Assembly: GCA_023014335.1 (NCBI GenBank)
Contig: JAECYW010000006.1
Coordinates: 1,860,001 to 1,924,000 of the forward strand
Direction of reading: 5' to 3'
DNA from: Galerina marginata
Lineage: Eukaryota > Basidiomycota > Agaricomycetes > Agaricales > Galerinaceae
DNA: 64,000 nucleotides
Below, one piece after another: positions 36,090 to 46,763 of the stretch. The number at the start of each line of letters is the position of its first letter. Positions within the stretch are counted from its first letter, which is position 1. Under the pieces are notes generated by a model. The model had not been told where the DNA came from, searched no databases, and saw nothing but the letters and a program-made list of their open reading frames with translations. Made by a program: the position numbers and the translations under genes.

Positions 36090-37568
36090 ATGACGACGAC
36101 CCCATATTCGCCATACGGCCCACCCACGACTATCCCTGGTCAAATGACATTTCCCGCCCAAGCCACGCCTACCCAAACCCCAACAACGGCAACGACAACA
36201 CACTTCACATCCGTGCTCTCCAGCGCCAATTTCAATGATGGCCCCAGCCAACCCGGCACCCCGACTCCTGCTGGAGGACGCGGGCGCTCACGCGGTGCTG
36301 CCACCGGTGCGAAGAGGGGGAGGAAGCCACGCGGCGCGCTTGCGACTGGCTCGGCGTCACCGAGACCCTTCTTAACGAACACGTTCAGCTCGACTTCTAC
36401 TGGCGCGGGTGGCCCGACGAGCACACCGACGTCTTTCAGTGCGTCCAGCCCGAGTGCGCAGTACCCGAAGGTGCATTGGGCGATGCCGACCGCGGCTACA
36501 AGCTCAGGCGCGGAGGCGGGGCCGTCTTCCTCCCCCATGGAGGTCGGTGCTGCGGGAGGTGGGCCTGCAGGTGCAGAAGGAGGTGCATCGACAAATGATG
36601 CCACTGCTGGCCAAAGCCAGGACGCGGTATCGACCGGCACGCCTGCTATGGTTATTGATCCTGCCTTGATGGGTGCCGCTGGGACCGTCACCAGCAGTAT
36701 CAGCAACAGCCGGCGAGGTACGCCCGTGCCAGACGCCGTTGCAGGTCTTATGTTACCTGGGAGAGGCCTCCCCCAGCCTCTCCCACCGACAAGCAGGGCG
36801 GCCGCTGCAGCACTCGGCGTGGACGATGAAGCAGAGGGCGACGACGAGCTATTGCCTGCTATGGCGGACGACGATTACTCTGCGCAACTTTCGTGGCAGA
36901 GTCAGTCGAAGGATAATTTGAAGTACGTTAGTCTCAACTTTGTCGTTCTTCGTGCGAGCTGATCCGATTGCCTGTCTTAGAGTGCTAATGGACAATCTAA
37001 GTCCTGCACAATACGATCGCTTCGAGGCGTACAGGCGACATGCTTTGCCTAAGCAAGCTGTCAGGAAGGTTAGTCTCTCGTCATTCACTTTCGTTCCGTC
37101 CATTCATTCATACATCGATCCTGTAGGTCATTCAACAAACACTCGGCCAACAAGTATCGCAACCAGTAGCTCAAATCATTGCTGGATTCTCGAAAGTTTT
37201 TGTTGGAGAGATCGTCGAGAAAGGTGAGCCGAATTTTCTTGGCCAAGTTGCTCCACTTGCTCCGTTTGAAGTTGGAACAATTTCTGCGATAAAAAGGCCA
37301 TGATACCGAGAATGGCTTTCCATGGCTATTGTGTGCGATCCGATACTTCTATTTCGTCGTGCCGACTCTGAACGCGTTTGCTCTGATCTTAAAGTTTCTT
37401 TACCTATGCTAATATATCTTCACAGCTCGTGCTGTTCAGACTCGACGCGGCGAGACGGGCCCTTTATCCCCAGATCATCTACGGGAGGCATACAGGGCGT
37501 ACCAAGAAGAAACCGGCAATGTCGGCTCTGCTCGACCGCTGCGAGCAAAGAAGCTGTTTGTTCGATGA
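36090..37568 (+). CDS. TAF11: TFIID subunit TAF11
   Basis: Four exons (36090-36922, 36981-37068, 37127-37223, 37426-37568) encode about 386 residues. The first 275 residues are low-complexity Pro/Thr/Ser/Gly/Ala-rich with a basic GRGRSRG...KRGRKPRG patch. The C-terminal part is the TAFII28-type histone fold: LSPAQYDRFEAYRRHALPKQ, then QQVSQPVAQIIAGFSKVFVG and EIVEKARAVQ, ending in LSPDHLREAYRAYQEETG. TAF11 pairs with TAF13 through this fold inside TFIID and helps TBP/TFIIA recruitment. The conserved core is complete. The long disordered N-terminus makes it larger than human TAF11 (about 211 residues). Confidence 0.95.
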
Positions 37569-38373
37569 CAGTACCCGCTTTTGCTCTGGTCTTTCCCCCC
37601 TGGTTTCTAATTGGTCCTAGGACTTGCAAGTCCTGTGGATGATGCACGGAGCCTGATGCCGTTCCTATAGGAGATTGTCTACGTGACTTGCGGGGGTGTA
37701 TCTCTCAATCAGTCGCCGTCAGGCTATCGCAGCCTCAGGTATTATCTGTCTGTTAGACTGGTTTAGATCGGTGCCGCAACCTGGTGGCGTCTTGGTTTGA
37801 CATCTCTGGAGCATTGCATTTACAGATTGTACTTCAGCTCTTTGAGTACCAATAAAGAGCATCATTTTTATCCTTCTTGATCATGTCTACTGAAAAGTTA
37901 CTCTATGATCAACCCTCCATTAACGCAGTGTATAACACCATCGGCTGTGTATGCCCTCTTGGGCACGAGTCTCACTATCTCTTTGCAAACTCCAACTTTT
38001 GGGCTGTCTTCTCCAGCCATCGAATGTACTGTATGCTCGTTGATGTTGTCGTCTGAGGAGCTGAAAGGTAGGGGATAGTATTTCCAATCGCAAGCAAGTT
38101 TCAGTTGTCCTGGGCAACAGGATGGTAAACATGACTAGTATGGTGATCAAGTCGAAAAAATTCCCCGTCTGCAACAAACGGATCACCTACATAAACGGGG
38201 AAGCTGGAGCCCGGCTTAAGTATTGCTCTTCATTGTCATCACCATTGCGATAGAAGGCTACAAGACGAAGTTTTTCCTTAGGGCTACTTAGAGTAGCATA
38301 TTTTACCTATCTATCTGACCGTCATCTGGCTTTCATTTGTCTTGTTGTTGTGGAGAATGGGGCTGCCGATACT
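37569..38373. other. Spacer between TAF11 and the URA2 fragment
   Basis: About 800 bp: TAF11 3' flank, then sequence without a recognisable gene. A minus frame at 37920-38186 has no known signature. Confidence 0.4.
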
Positions 38374-38556
38374 ATGTTACCGGATGAGAAAGAACGGCGT
38401 TTACGAGCGGAACGTGAGCATGGGCAACTTCTTGTTCCTTGGAAACAGTGCCGACAGTGGAGGGATGGGTGAACGAAGCTCCCGAGATGTCGCGGCCAGC
38501 ATGGGGAGAGTCTAGAGAACGCGGATTGACCGTGAACGACGACCCTGTGGACGGCC
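38374..38556 (-). pseudogene. Broken fragment of URA2 (DHOase/ATCase linker)
   Basis: On the minus strand this stretch matches URA2 positions 25049-25241 nearly base for base: GCCGTCCACAGGGTCGTCGT against GCCATCCATAGGGTCGTCGT, then long identical runs such as CATGCTGGCCGCGACATCTC. Similarity stops sharply after CCGGTAACAT. A gap of about 13-16 bp (missing GGATGGTTCGTTGTCC) shifts the frame, and GGCAAACGCC has become CGTAAACGCC. It cannot encode anything useful by itself. It lies 13 kb from its source in inverted orientation. Confidence 0.88.
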
Positions 38557-38675
38557 GACGGCGCCCAAAAGTCGGGCCGTAATTTGTAAATTTGTTCAGC
38601 TTTGCACATTGTGCGACCGTGCGCTGAGCGGCCTGAGCCTAATTTCTACGCATACTTGGTGCTCTCAACCAACGG

Positions 38676-40328
38676 ATGTCTCAAGAAACTCAATCGCCTA
38701 TTTCCAAGCTTCACGCAGAACTCTTATGGTCGATTTTTCTTATCAATACACACCCGCGCTATGGCGATACCTACCGCGCTTGGATCTCCCCGACAATCGT
38801 GGAATCCAAGGACCGACCACTGACCGTCCTCCGTCGAAGCTCGCAAGTGTGCAAGAAATGGCGCGATATTATTTTAGGAGCGCCTTCACTCTGGGGGAAG
38901 GTTATTGACATGTCCTTGCTTTGTCGACTGGCGACGGAAGATTGGATGAATGAAGTCATACGCCGAAGCAGAGGTCAATGGCTCTACATTGCTACTGATA
39001 ACTACAGAGTGCTTACGAAGCCCTTGACTCTGGTTAAACTTCTGGACGACCATTGGGAAAGAATACGTGCGCTGAAAGCAACTGTGAGGACCGGTCGCGA
39101 CCAGAGTCACATCGTCGAACAACTTTCCCAGATTCTACGTCGTCCGAACAAATCTATTCAGTCATTCAAACTTGAACTCCGGGTATCCCTTTTTGGAGAA
39201 CGTCCGATAATGGACGTGGAACCCCCACTATTTGCCAACAGTGCTCCTTCCTTGACCGCTTTTCACTGTGCCAACTCTTTTCTCAATCTGGACTCTCCGA
39301 GTCCCTGGTTCTTTCAACTTCGAACTCTCCACATCGCATTAGAAGCCTGGACATATAAAATTCCACAAGTTCTAAAGGCACTCGAAGGGATACCAGCTCT
39401 GGAAACGTTCACGCTGAATGGGGAGCATTTTCACTCAGATGTCGAGGCGCTCCCGAAGAACTCAATCGCTCTCCCGAAGCTCAAAGCTTTGATGTTGAAT
39501 ATAAATTATATCACGACAGTCAAGACAGTCCTCGACACTCTAGTTATTCCGCCAGACTGTAACTTCATGGTCCTTACCAAATTCATGTGCCAGGCTGAAG
39601 ACCCCCTCGACTTATCTGACGCATGTCAGACTTTCCATCGTTTCGCCCAAAATTATTCCAATGCCTATAATACCACCTCTATCCTACTTTCGATAAGCCG
39701 AGCCGAGTTCAAATTCCGTGACATCTGCCCATTTCCCGGGGCTTCTGACTTTGCTCTCGAAGTATCGTCATCACCGTTCGGCAGTTACTTCACTCCTGAC
39801 TGCCTGTCCTGTCTGCTGAGCTCGTTCGCGGACTGCAGATTTGATAAAGTCGACTACATGGATCTTCATCTGCCTTCCTCTGGCGCCAAGATTGCCCCCG
39901 ATGATCCCAATTTGGTTCGCTTCCTTTCGGGCCTCTCATCTCTTACTACGATGGGTCTGATAGAATCCACCCTGCAATTCTTTGTTTCATATAAGAGTGT
40001 AATCGACCCCCGCATCTTCTCCAATCTCAACACCTTGATGTGTGATGTAATGCCTTCGCGGGATATGTCTGCTGGGCCCCTTCTACCCTTCCTCAAGTGG
40101 CGGCGGGATGCAGGTGTACCAATCAGGAAGCTCGACTTGACAGAGTTGGATTTTACAGACCTCCCCCAAGATCTCGACTTTCTCGAAGAAATGGCGGACC
40201 TGACAGTGGTGTGGTGTGCTTCGTCGGAAGAGGTCGGGCATCGTGAATATTTGTGTGGGAGTGGTACTCCTGGGGCGCTTGTGGGTATGGGATCTATGAA
40301 TACTTCACCGACGGATGTCGACACTTGA
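38676..40328 (+). CDS. F-box protein, intronless
   Basis: A single open frame of 550 residues. The N-terminus carries an F-box: ISKLHAELLWSIFLINTHP, followed by SSQVCKKWRDIILGAPSLWG, the usual second half in agaricomycete F-box proteins. The remainder has leucine-rich, LRR-like segments (FFQLRTLHIALEAW, LETFTLNGEHF, LKALMLNINYI) suited to substrate binding. By family, F-box proteins dock on Skp1 in SCF ubiquitin ligases and select substrates. The start at 38676 is preferred because it leads directly into the F-box. These genes are highly expanded and poorly conserved in Agaricomycetes, so the substrate cannot be guessed. Confidence 0.85.
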   Translation: MSQETQSPISKLHAELLWSIFLINTHPRYGDTYRAWISPTIVESKDRPLTVLRRSSQVCKKWRDIILGAPSLWGKVIDMSLLCRLATEDWMNEVIRRSRGQWLYIATDNYRVLTKPLTLVKLLDDHWERIRALKATVRTGRDQSHIVEQLSQILRRPNKSIQSFKLELRVSLFGERPIMDVEPPLFANSAPSLTAFHCANSFLNLDSPSPWFFQLRTLHIALEAWTYKIPQVLKALEGIPALETFTLNGEHFHSDVEALPKNSIALPKLKALMLNINYITTVKTVLDTLVIPPDCNFMVLTKFMCQAEDPLDLSDACQTFHRFAQNYSNAYNTTSILLSISRAEFKFRDICPFPGASDFALEVSSSPFGSYFTPDCLSCLLSSFADCRFDKVDYMDLHLPSSGAKIAPDDPNLVRFLSGLSSLTTMGLIESTLQFFVSYKSVIDPRIFSNLNTLMCDVMPSRDMSAGPLLPFLKWRRDAGVPIRKLDLTELDFTDLPQDLDFLEEMADLTVVWCASSEEVGHREYLCGSGTPGALVGMGSMNTSPTDVDT

Positions 40329-40972
40329 TCAACTTTGTATAAGCCCTTCTGACCAAGTTTATGGAAATAAATAGGCGCCGGATTTCTCTCTCTATAAATA
40401 TATCCCACTTCGCACTCAACCATCATTGGATTTTTCACTTGGAGATCCCAGTGATAGGTGTACGAATAGGTTGACAATAGATCGATTAACTTGACATGCT
40501 GAGGGTACCTATCAGATCGAGAGAGGTTAGAAAGTTAACGTTCCCAACCTGCTTGAGAAGGAAAGTCTTATCTATTTAAACCTGCACCTGTTCAGTAGGA
40601 GAACCTTTCATCACGAACGTTTGAATTTCTACCTGATTTAAATTTACATACCGGTCAGATTGACATCTAAAAAAGTTTACAGGCGCACCAGGATTGTCGG
40701 GATATATTTAGCGCCAACATCACAGAAAGAGAGTTGATTGTGATCCCCATCTTCAACTTGTCTCAATTCTCATCTGCCTTTCACATGCATGATGTACACC
40801 TTGGGAACACTTTTCGAAAGCCAGAATGTACAGGGTAGCCTACCCTCTGTTTTGGTTTGATGGAATTTCACGTTCACGGGAAACAACGGCCAAATTGCGA
40901 AGTCAACATTTGGACATCCTCTTTTCCCCAACTTTATCCTCAGACAGAGACTGCGTCGGCGCTCGCTACGAT
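40329..40972. other. Spacer between F-box and oxygenase genes
   Basis: About 640 bp with no recognisable gene; a long antisense frame that overlaps the F-box gene ends here and was rejected. Confidence 0.4.
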
Positions 40973-43018
40973 ATGGACTCCCTCAACGACATTCTGCAGA
41001 GGCTTCTCCAGCGCCTTCCCACCCCAGGGGAAGCGCTCGAAGCGCTGCGGCATGTGCCGCCGGTCGCAGCCATTGCCGGCGGGCTGCTCGCATGGGTCGT
41101 TCTTGTTAGGGCATTGCGTTGGCGGCGGTATAATGCAATCCACCGTGAATATGGGCCGAAATGGGACAACGGGCGGGGGACAATTACTCCTGAGGAGGCG
41201 CAGAAGATTACCCTGGTGTCGACGATGTATGACATGCCCCTGTTGCTGAATTATGCGGTGGCGTTTGCGCTGTTCAAGACGTATGCCGTGGTGAGTGCAG
41301 GCTATTTTGGGCGCTGTAGGATGGAGGCCTGCACGAAGGAGCGTGCGTTGTACTGACTGAATGTTAATTCCTTCCAGCCCTCTATCTCGAAGCTGCTCTG
41401 TGCGACCAAGGAGTTGAAGTCTAAGGATACGATTTCAAAGCGCTATGCCGACGTATGTTTTCCTTGTCTTACCCTAAGACCGACTATCAACCTCTTGCAC
41501 TAAATTATAGACAGAACTCATGGTCGGTACGTTACATGCTCACCGTTAGTTTCCCTCTTTTTTCTTTGCTCACTCGACGGAACACGCATCAGCAACATTT
41601 TTCGGCTGCCCAATTTCGGGTTTCCTGGATCCCGAATTCCACCTGACCAACACCGGCCCAAATCAAAAGCCAGCGGAAGACCCTAGGGCCATGATTGCCC
41701 TTGCTAGAACAAACTACATGCACTCCAAGTATAAGATTGTACGTCAATGCAAGTGTCCTCGTGTTGATTATCTTTGAATCTAATTACCACTTTCCTTGTC
41801 AGTCTAATGGCGACTTCCTTTATACTCTTGCCCTTTTTGCATTGGAACCAAATGTAGGTGTCTCTATTATTATTTCTTCTTGACAGTGCTACGCTTACTG
41901 AAATTTTAGGCCTGGGCTCGCCGTTATGGCTGGCGCAACCTCTCCCCTCTGGAATGTCACGCGTTCTATGTCTACTGGGCCGAGATTGGGAGGAGGATGG
42001 CGATTCAGGATATTCCTGACAGCTTCGAGGCTCTTGAAGAATGGTCCAAGGTATGTTATCTGTTCCTGTGTCTCAATATCGGGCTCGTTTACGATATTGG
42101 CTTGTCTGCAGGAGTATGAGAGGCAGAATATGGTCCCTGCAGATTCGAACCACGAGTTGGCTGGTTATACCCTCGACGAGCTCCTCTGTGCCATGCCCGA
42201 AGCTTTCGGGCTGAAAGCTTTTGGCGTAAGGGTTTCAGTGTGCTTGATGGACGATATTGTGAGGGAGGGCATGATGTATGTGTTACAGTCTCCTCTCTTG
42301 AACATCTCCTTAATTTTTCTTCTGGTTCCTACGTGAAGGTACCCAAAGCAACCCTGGCTCCTTAAAGCTTCTGTCAGAGGTCTCTTGGCAGGCGTCGGTT
42401 TCTTCCAGCGCTGGTTTATGCTCCCTCGTCGACAGAGCTCACCCTGGTACCCTGTGGATATTCGTCTTCCTGAGGAAGACCCAAATGGGGGCTGCCCTCG
42501 TCTTTATCCTAATAAGTAAGTGAATCCAATCAAAGTATGCCTGAAAGGAAACGTTGATGGTATCATTTCTGCTTCTTTTCCAACTTAGGTGGGCCGCTCG
42601 TCCGTGGTACAGGCCGGAACCGACGAGCACCTTTGGGTATTATAAGGAGAAACTGTTGGTTAAAGTCGGGTGGTATACTGAAATGCCTGGACCTCAGTAT
42701 GTGTTCCTCGCCTCGTATCTTCTGCCACCTTTACTCACCTTTGTTCGAAACTAAGTTTGAGGAGTTCGGGGTATCGGATTGAAGAAATGGTGGGGCATTT
42801 TTGTAGTGCACCTTGGTTAACCTCGTCTGATCATCCTTTTTGACAGGGTCCTCTGAAATTTGAGAATGGTAGGCGTTTCCCTTTCTTCATGACCTTCCAT
42901 TTCTGAATTGATACGTTCCTCCTTAGCTGGTCATGAAGATGTAATGCGCGAAGCGGCTAGAATGCTGGGCTGCCCTATTACTGGCCCGTGGTCCCTGGAA
43001 GGAAGGAAAGGCACTTGA
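40973..43018 (+). CDS. ER-bound oxygenase, mpaB/rubber-oxygenase-like (DUF2236)
   Basis: About eleven exons and 450 residues, starting MDSLNDILQRLLQRLP. A hydrophobic segment near residues 34-46 (VAAIAGGLLAWVVLVRAL) is a membrane anchor, followed by a cytosolic basic stretch. The core matches the mpaB/Lcp oxygenase family: IALARTNYMHSKYKISNGDF, then LYTLALFALEPNAWARRYGW, RNLSPLECHAFYVYWAEIG and MAIQDIPDSFEALEEWSKEY. MHSKY supplies the conserved His expected near the haem. Relatives include the mycophenolic-acid pathway enzyme MpaB, which cleaves a farnesyl chain oxidatively at the ER. Here no biosynthetic cluster is adjacent, so the substrate (perhaps a prenyl lipid) is unknown. No frame damage was found. 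Confidence 0.82.
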
Positions 43019-44111
43019 AAGATGCTATGTCCTGCTTGGAAATTTATCATCATCTATTTGCGGAATCTATGTGACTCTGGAGGAGTTCATCTGTGTTATT
43101 GTAGGCTTTCTATCGACTACGTTTTGGTCTTGTCATGTTACACTACTAACTAAATATACCATCGTCATCTTTTGCTATTTTCTTTTTAGGATGGTAGTGT
43201 GATCGCGGATCAGAGTTCCCCATTCATCTGTTCCGATGTTCTAACCTTTGCTAGCCTTCGCTCCAGAACAACCAGTGTAATCACTGCGGATATGTCATCG
43301 ACTCGAAATGCGAGAACGTCTGTAATGCAGTTTGCTCGGATATAACCACCCGGGGTCGCACTGGCTTCTCAAGGATGCTGGCGTAGGGCCTGATTGATAT
43401 TGCTCGGTGAGTTTAGGATATCGTAGCGGCGTAGCCAGACCGTTCCAATCCAATATTAATCCAATCTTGTTGACTATTGCTGTCCTAGGACGGATGTCAT
43501 CTCAGTCGCGGTGGTAACACGGAGAAGTCCCTTTTGCATAAACTTGACGGTTTCATAGAAGGGCTGCGTTATGCTGCAGCTACGGTTAGTAACTCTCAGC
43601 TCGTAAGCTAGAATCAACGCGGGTTCCGATGAGTATGGTCTGTATTTTTGGCGTCGTCCTATTAGCGGTCAAATCGTCATTGCCTTCGGAGACCAATCTC
43701 GAGATTCACAGCCCACCCGCGCTCGTAGGCACAATGGAAGGACAAAAGGAGCACCGCTTGGACCAGAGAGTCTTACAATGAAAAGCCTTCATGGTTATTT
43801 AGGCTAATGAGGAAAAGTGTAGCAAAATGACGCCCAGAAGCCGTAATAAACCTTGAGCGGTTCGAGTTAGCGTATTACACGAGGATGGCGATCATGGCAA
43901 TGTCGGACAGCAGGGAAGGGCGTGTCGAAGTCGCACCAGCATCAAGGGCTGGTCTATTTATAAGCCAAGACTGTTATCGTCTTGGCACAGCTTTCTGGAA
44001 CTCCCACAGTCTGCAGACATTTGTTATATGCCTCCATCACAACACCCTGCTTAATCCCTTTCTCTCTATAACGTCTTTGTTGCCGGCCAGCAAGTACTCC
44101 AGTACTCACCC
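43019..44111. other. Spacer with a small cysteine-rich open frame
   Basis: About 1.1 kb. The only notable item is 43255-43386, a plus-strand frame preceded by a plausible acceptor (TTTGCTAG). It encodes QCNHCGYVIDSKCENVCNAV and ends MLA-stop, with cysteines in a C-x2-C...C-x3-C-x3-C pattern. I cannot find a convincing 5' exon with a signal peptide. Confidence 0.35.
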
Positions 44112-46264
44112 ATGGCCTCGCAGCAGCAGCATTTCGGCAGACCCCAAGGCGGACCCATGTTGGGCGTCGGATACCCGCCACAGAACGACATGTACGCTAC
44201 ATTGAACTCGACAACGACAGTTGAAACGAAGGTCGCAGATGTGGAGGACGCACGGCGAATATCGCGGACGCCGAGTCCGACGCCGAGTGAGGCGAAGGAG
44301 CTGAGGACGGGAGCGATTGATTGGAAAACGTTGAGCTCGCCCAAGTTTTGGATTCGGAGAGAGTGGCTATGTGAGTTGTCGGCCGTGGCTTTGCTGTGGC
44401 GAACTTCTGACGTTCTTGGATTTGCATGAAGGGTACTATGTGATCCTCGTCGTAATTCTTACGATCACGGCTCTGGTGACGATTTATCACAAGCAAATCG
44501 TGACTTGGTTGACGCCGGTTACAATGTGGCTGCATAAGTGCGTCTGCTTCGCTCTGCGCATCGGGACACGTTGCTGACGGTGAGCCTCTACAGATTGAAA
44601 TTTGGGTGGCTCGTACCCATCGGCATCCTATTCGTGCTATCCTTTCCACCCGTAATGCACCGTTACTCTGCTCCGCAATCCCGTAATGCTCATTGGCACT
44701 GCTATTTACAGCTGTTCGGTCATGAAATCGTCGCTATCTTATGTGGGCTAGTGTGGGGGCTGTGGATTGGCTTTGGAATTGTTGCGGCTGGGACCTTCGT
44801 GGGCGAAGTGGGCAATTTCTAGTGCGCTTACCAATCCCGCTTTACCATATTCCATGCTAACTGCCAATATTCGTCTGACAGTGCCTTCAAATATTGCTGT
44901 AGATCGAGGGGAGAGAAATTGGAACGAACGAAGATTTCATATGCTTGCCTGGCGCGAGTTGTGCGAGAAGGAGGATTCAAAATTGCCCTTATTGCTCGGC
45001 TAAGCGCGATTCCTGGACATTGTAAGTGCTAATGTCGTCACTTTGCCACTGCTACGGCTAACAGACGTCGACCATTTGCGCAGTCACCACTGCTGTCTTC
45101 TCGACTTGTGGAATGGGGATCATCGTGTTTTCCATTGCCGCCATCCTTTCATTGCCAAAGCAGTTTATTACTGTCTATCTTGGCGTCATCTTAGCTGAAT
45201 CTAACAGCGGTCAGTCTGCCACCATTGTCGGTTTACATTGTCCAACTCACTTTATTGTCTCTAGGCGTCGAGGACAAAAAGAGCAGAATTATTAGCGATG
45301 TTGTCTTGGCCATTACATTTATCATAACCATCCTAGCAATGTGGTGGATCCTTCGCCAGATGAACATGGTCAAACCTAAAGTGATTTACGAAAGGCGCAA
45401 AGCACGGTACATATTAATCTTTGGATTTTTTCTGTCTTCCCATTTCTGACTTCTGCTTCTAGCCAAACGAAGATGATGCGAGCTGGGAACTCGCCCTATA
45501 TGAGCGCAGGCCCATCTCGCTCTGATGTCTTTAACCCTAATGGCTCTGATTCCGATATTCCCCTTACGACTACCCTTCCTGACACCAATCCTCAATATCA
45601 ACAATGGGACAAACACGGAAACGCGGTAGGCTATGTTCCCGATCCGATCCTCCACACGCCAAAACCACGCATGCACGACGCTACGTTCTTACCCCCCAGC
45701 TCAAGATATCCCCGCGACGAGGAAGAGGGTGGAGCCCGACCTTTTATTGGGCACGGGCGAGAGGATAGCGCGGATGTCGTGGGCTGGGACACAGGTAACG
45801 ATGCTGCTACTCGCGAGTTCCTTCCCAAAAACGAACCATCACGACCACTCCATTTAGGCGGAGCTGCGCCTTCTGGGCTCCAAAATCCACATTCTCCAAA
45901 CGAACCAAAGGTGTTTATCCCTGAAATGGGCCAGACGCCGACACAGGCCAACTTCGTCAACGACTGGCCTGGCCCTTCCGCGGCTCACGCCACCTCAAGT
46001 CATGGACACCAGTCGTCATATGAGGACCCTTATGGCGGATATGACATCGCGCATCGACACGGACACGCACAAGAGGCGACGGACGATACATTCCGCACTG
46101 CCTTTAGCAGTTCGCCAGATGATCTTGGCGATTCGCATATCCAACATATCCCCAACCCTCATGCAGTCCAGAGCAGTCCGTACGGGGCGTACCCTGGACA
46201 GACACAACCAAATCCAAGTAACCAATCGCCTACGCCTCAAAACTATAACCCGAATCTCCGTTGA
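44112..46264 (+). CDS. TVP38: TVP38/TMEM64-family (VTT domain) membrane protein
   Basis: About eight exons and 570-580 residues. The cytosolic N-terminus (MASQQQHFGRPQGG) is followed by TM1 (YYVILVVILTITALVTIY). The VTT/SNARE-associated core then reads FGWLVPIGILFVLSFPP, GHEIVAILCGLVWGLWIG, YAFKYCCRSRGE and ALIARLSAIPGHFTTAVFST; the FR/AR-x-S-x-x-P-G signature is present. Two more TMs follow (IIVFSIAAILSLPKQF, VLAITFIITILAMWWIL). The C-terminal 250 residues are disordered and Pro/Ser/His-rich, much longer than in yeast Tvp38. Family knowledge places Tvp38 in the Golgi, with VTT proteins related to lipid scramblases. The symbol is by homology. Confidence 0.85.
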
Positions 46265-46763
46265 TTTATGACTTGTCCTTGTTGGCCGGCTGCCTGCCAT
46301 TATGAGCTCTGTAGGGAAATACGAGTTGACTTCTTACTACTTGACGTGGACAGACATCTTATTTATCTCACCTTCTCCTTCCGTATCTTACCTTCGTATT
46401 GGTGTTGGACTTGACGAGATCTTCCTTTGCGATACTGGCTTGCACTGGTACAGACAACACCTAAGTACACACTTTACGCGCCCGTTTGGTGCAAGGCGCG
46501 TGCGGTACATGTAGTTTCGGTTTCAGCATCCTAATGTGTCTTCATAATTTGGCTCATGGCAGCCATGTGTACGAATAGAAAGAGAGATTTGTGTAGCCCA
46601 ACTTCCTTGTTAATTGACCTTCCCCGAGGCTGGCCGAGGCCTACAATAGCAATTGTCCCACGGTAGGAAACGGAGTTGGCGGCTTTTCTTTCGAATTTCC
46701 TTTCCCCCCATCAACTGTGGTACCACAGGAGAAGACCAGCCAGAGGTCCGCCGTCTTCTGCCT
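46265..46763. other. Spacer upstream of the proline-rich gene
   Basis: About 500 bp: 3' flank of the VTT gene and promoter of the next. An in-frame extension without ATG reaches back to 46653. No other feature was seen. Confidence 0.4.

Noticed and set aside
36140..36706. 188-codon minus frame opposite TAF11
   Set aside because: Antisense shadow of the low-complexity TAF11 N-terminus.
39866..40477. 203-codon minus-strand frame opposite the F-box gene
   Set aside because: It lies antisense to a complete F-box protein and its translation has no domain; it is a shadow frame.
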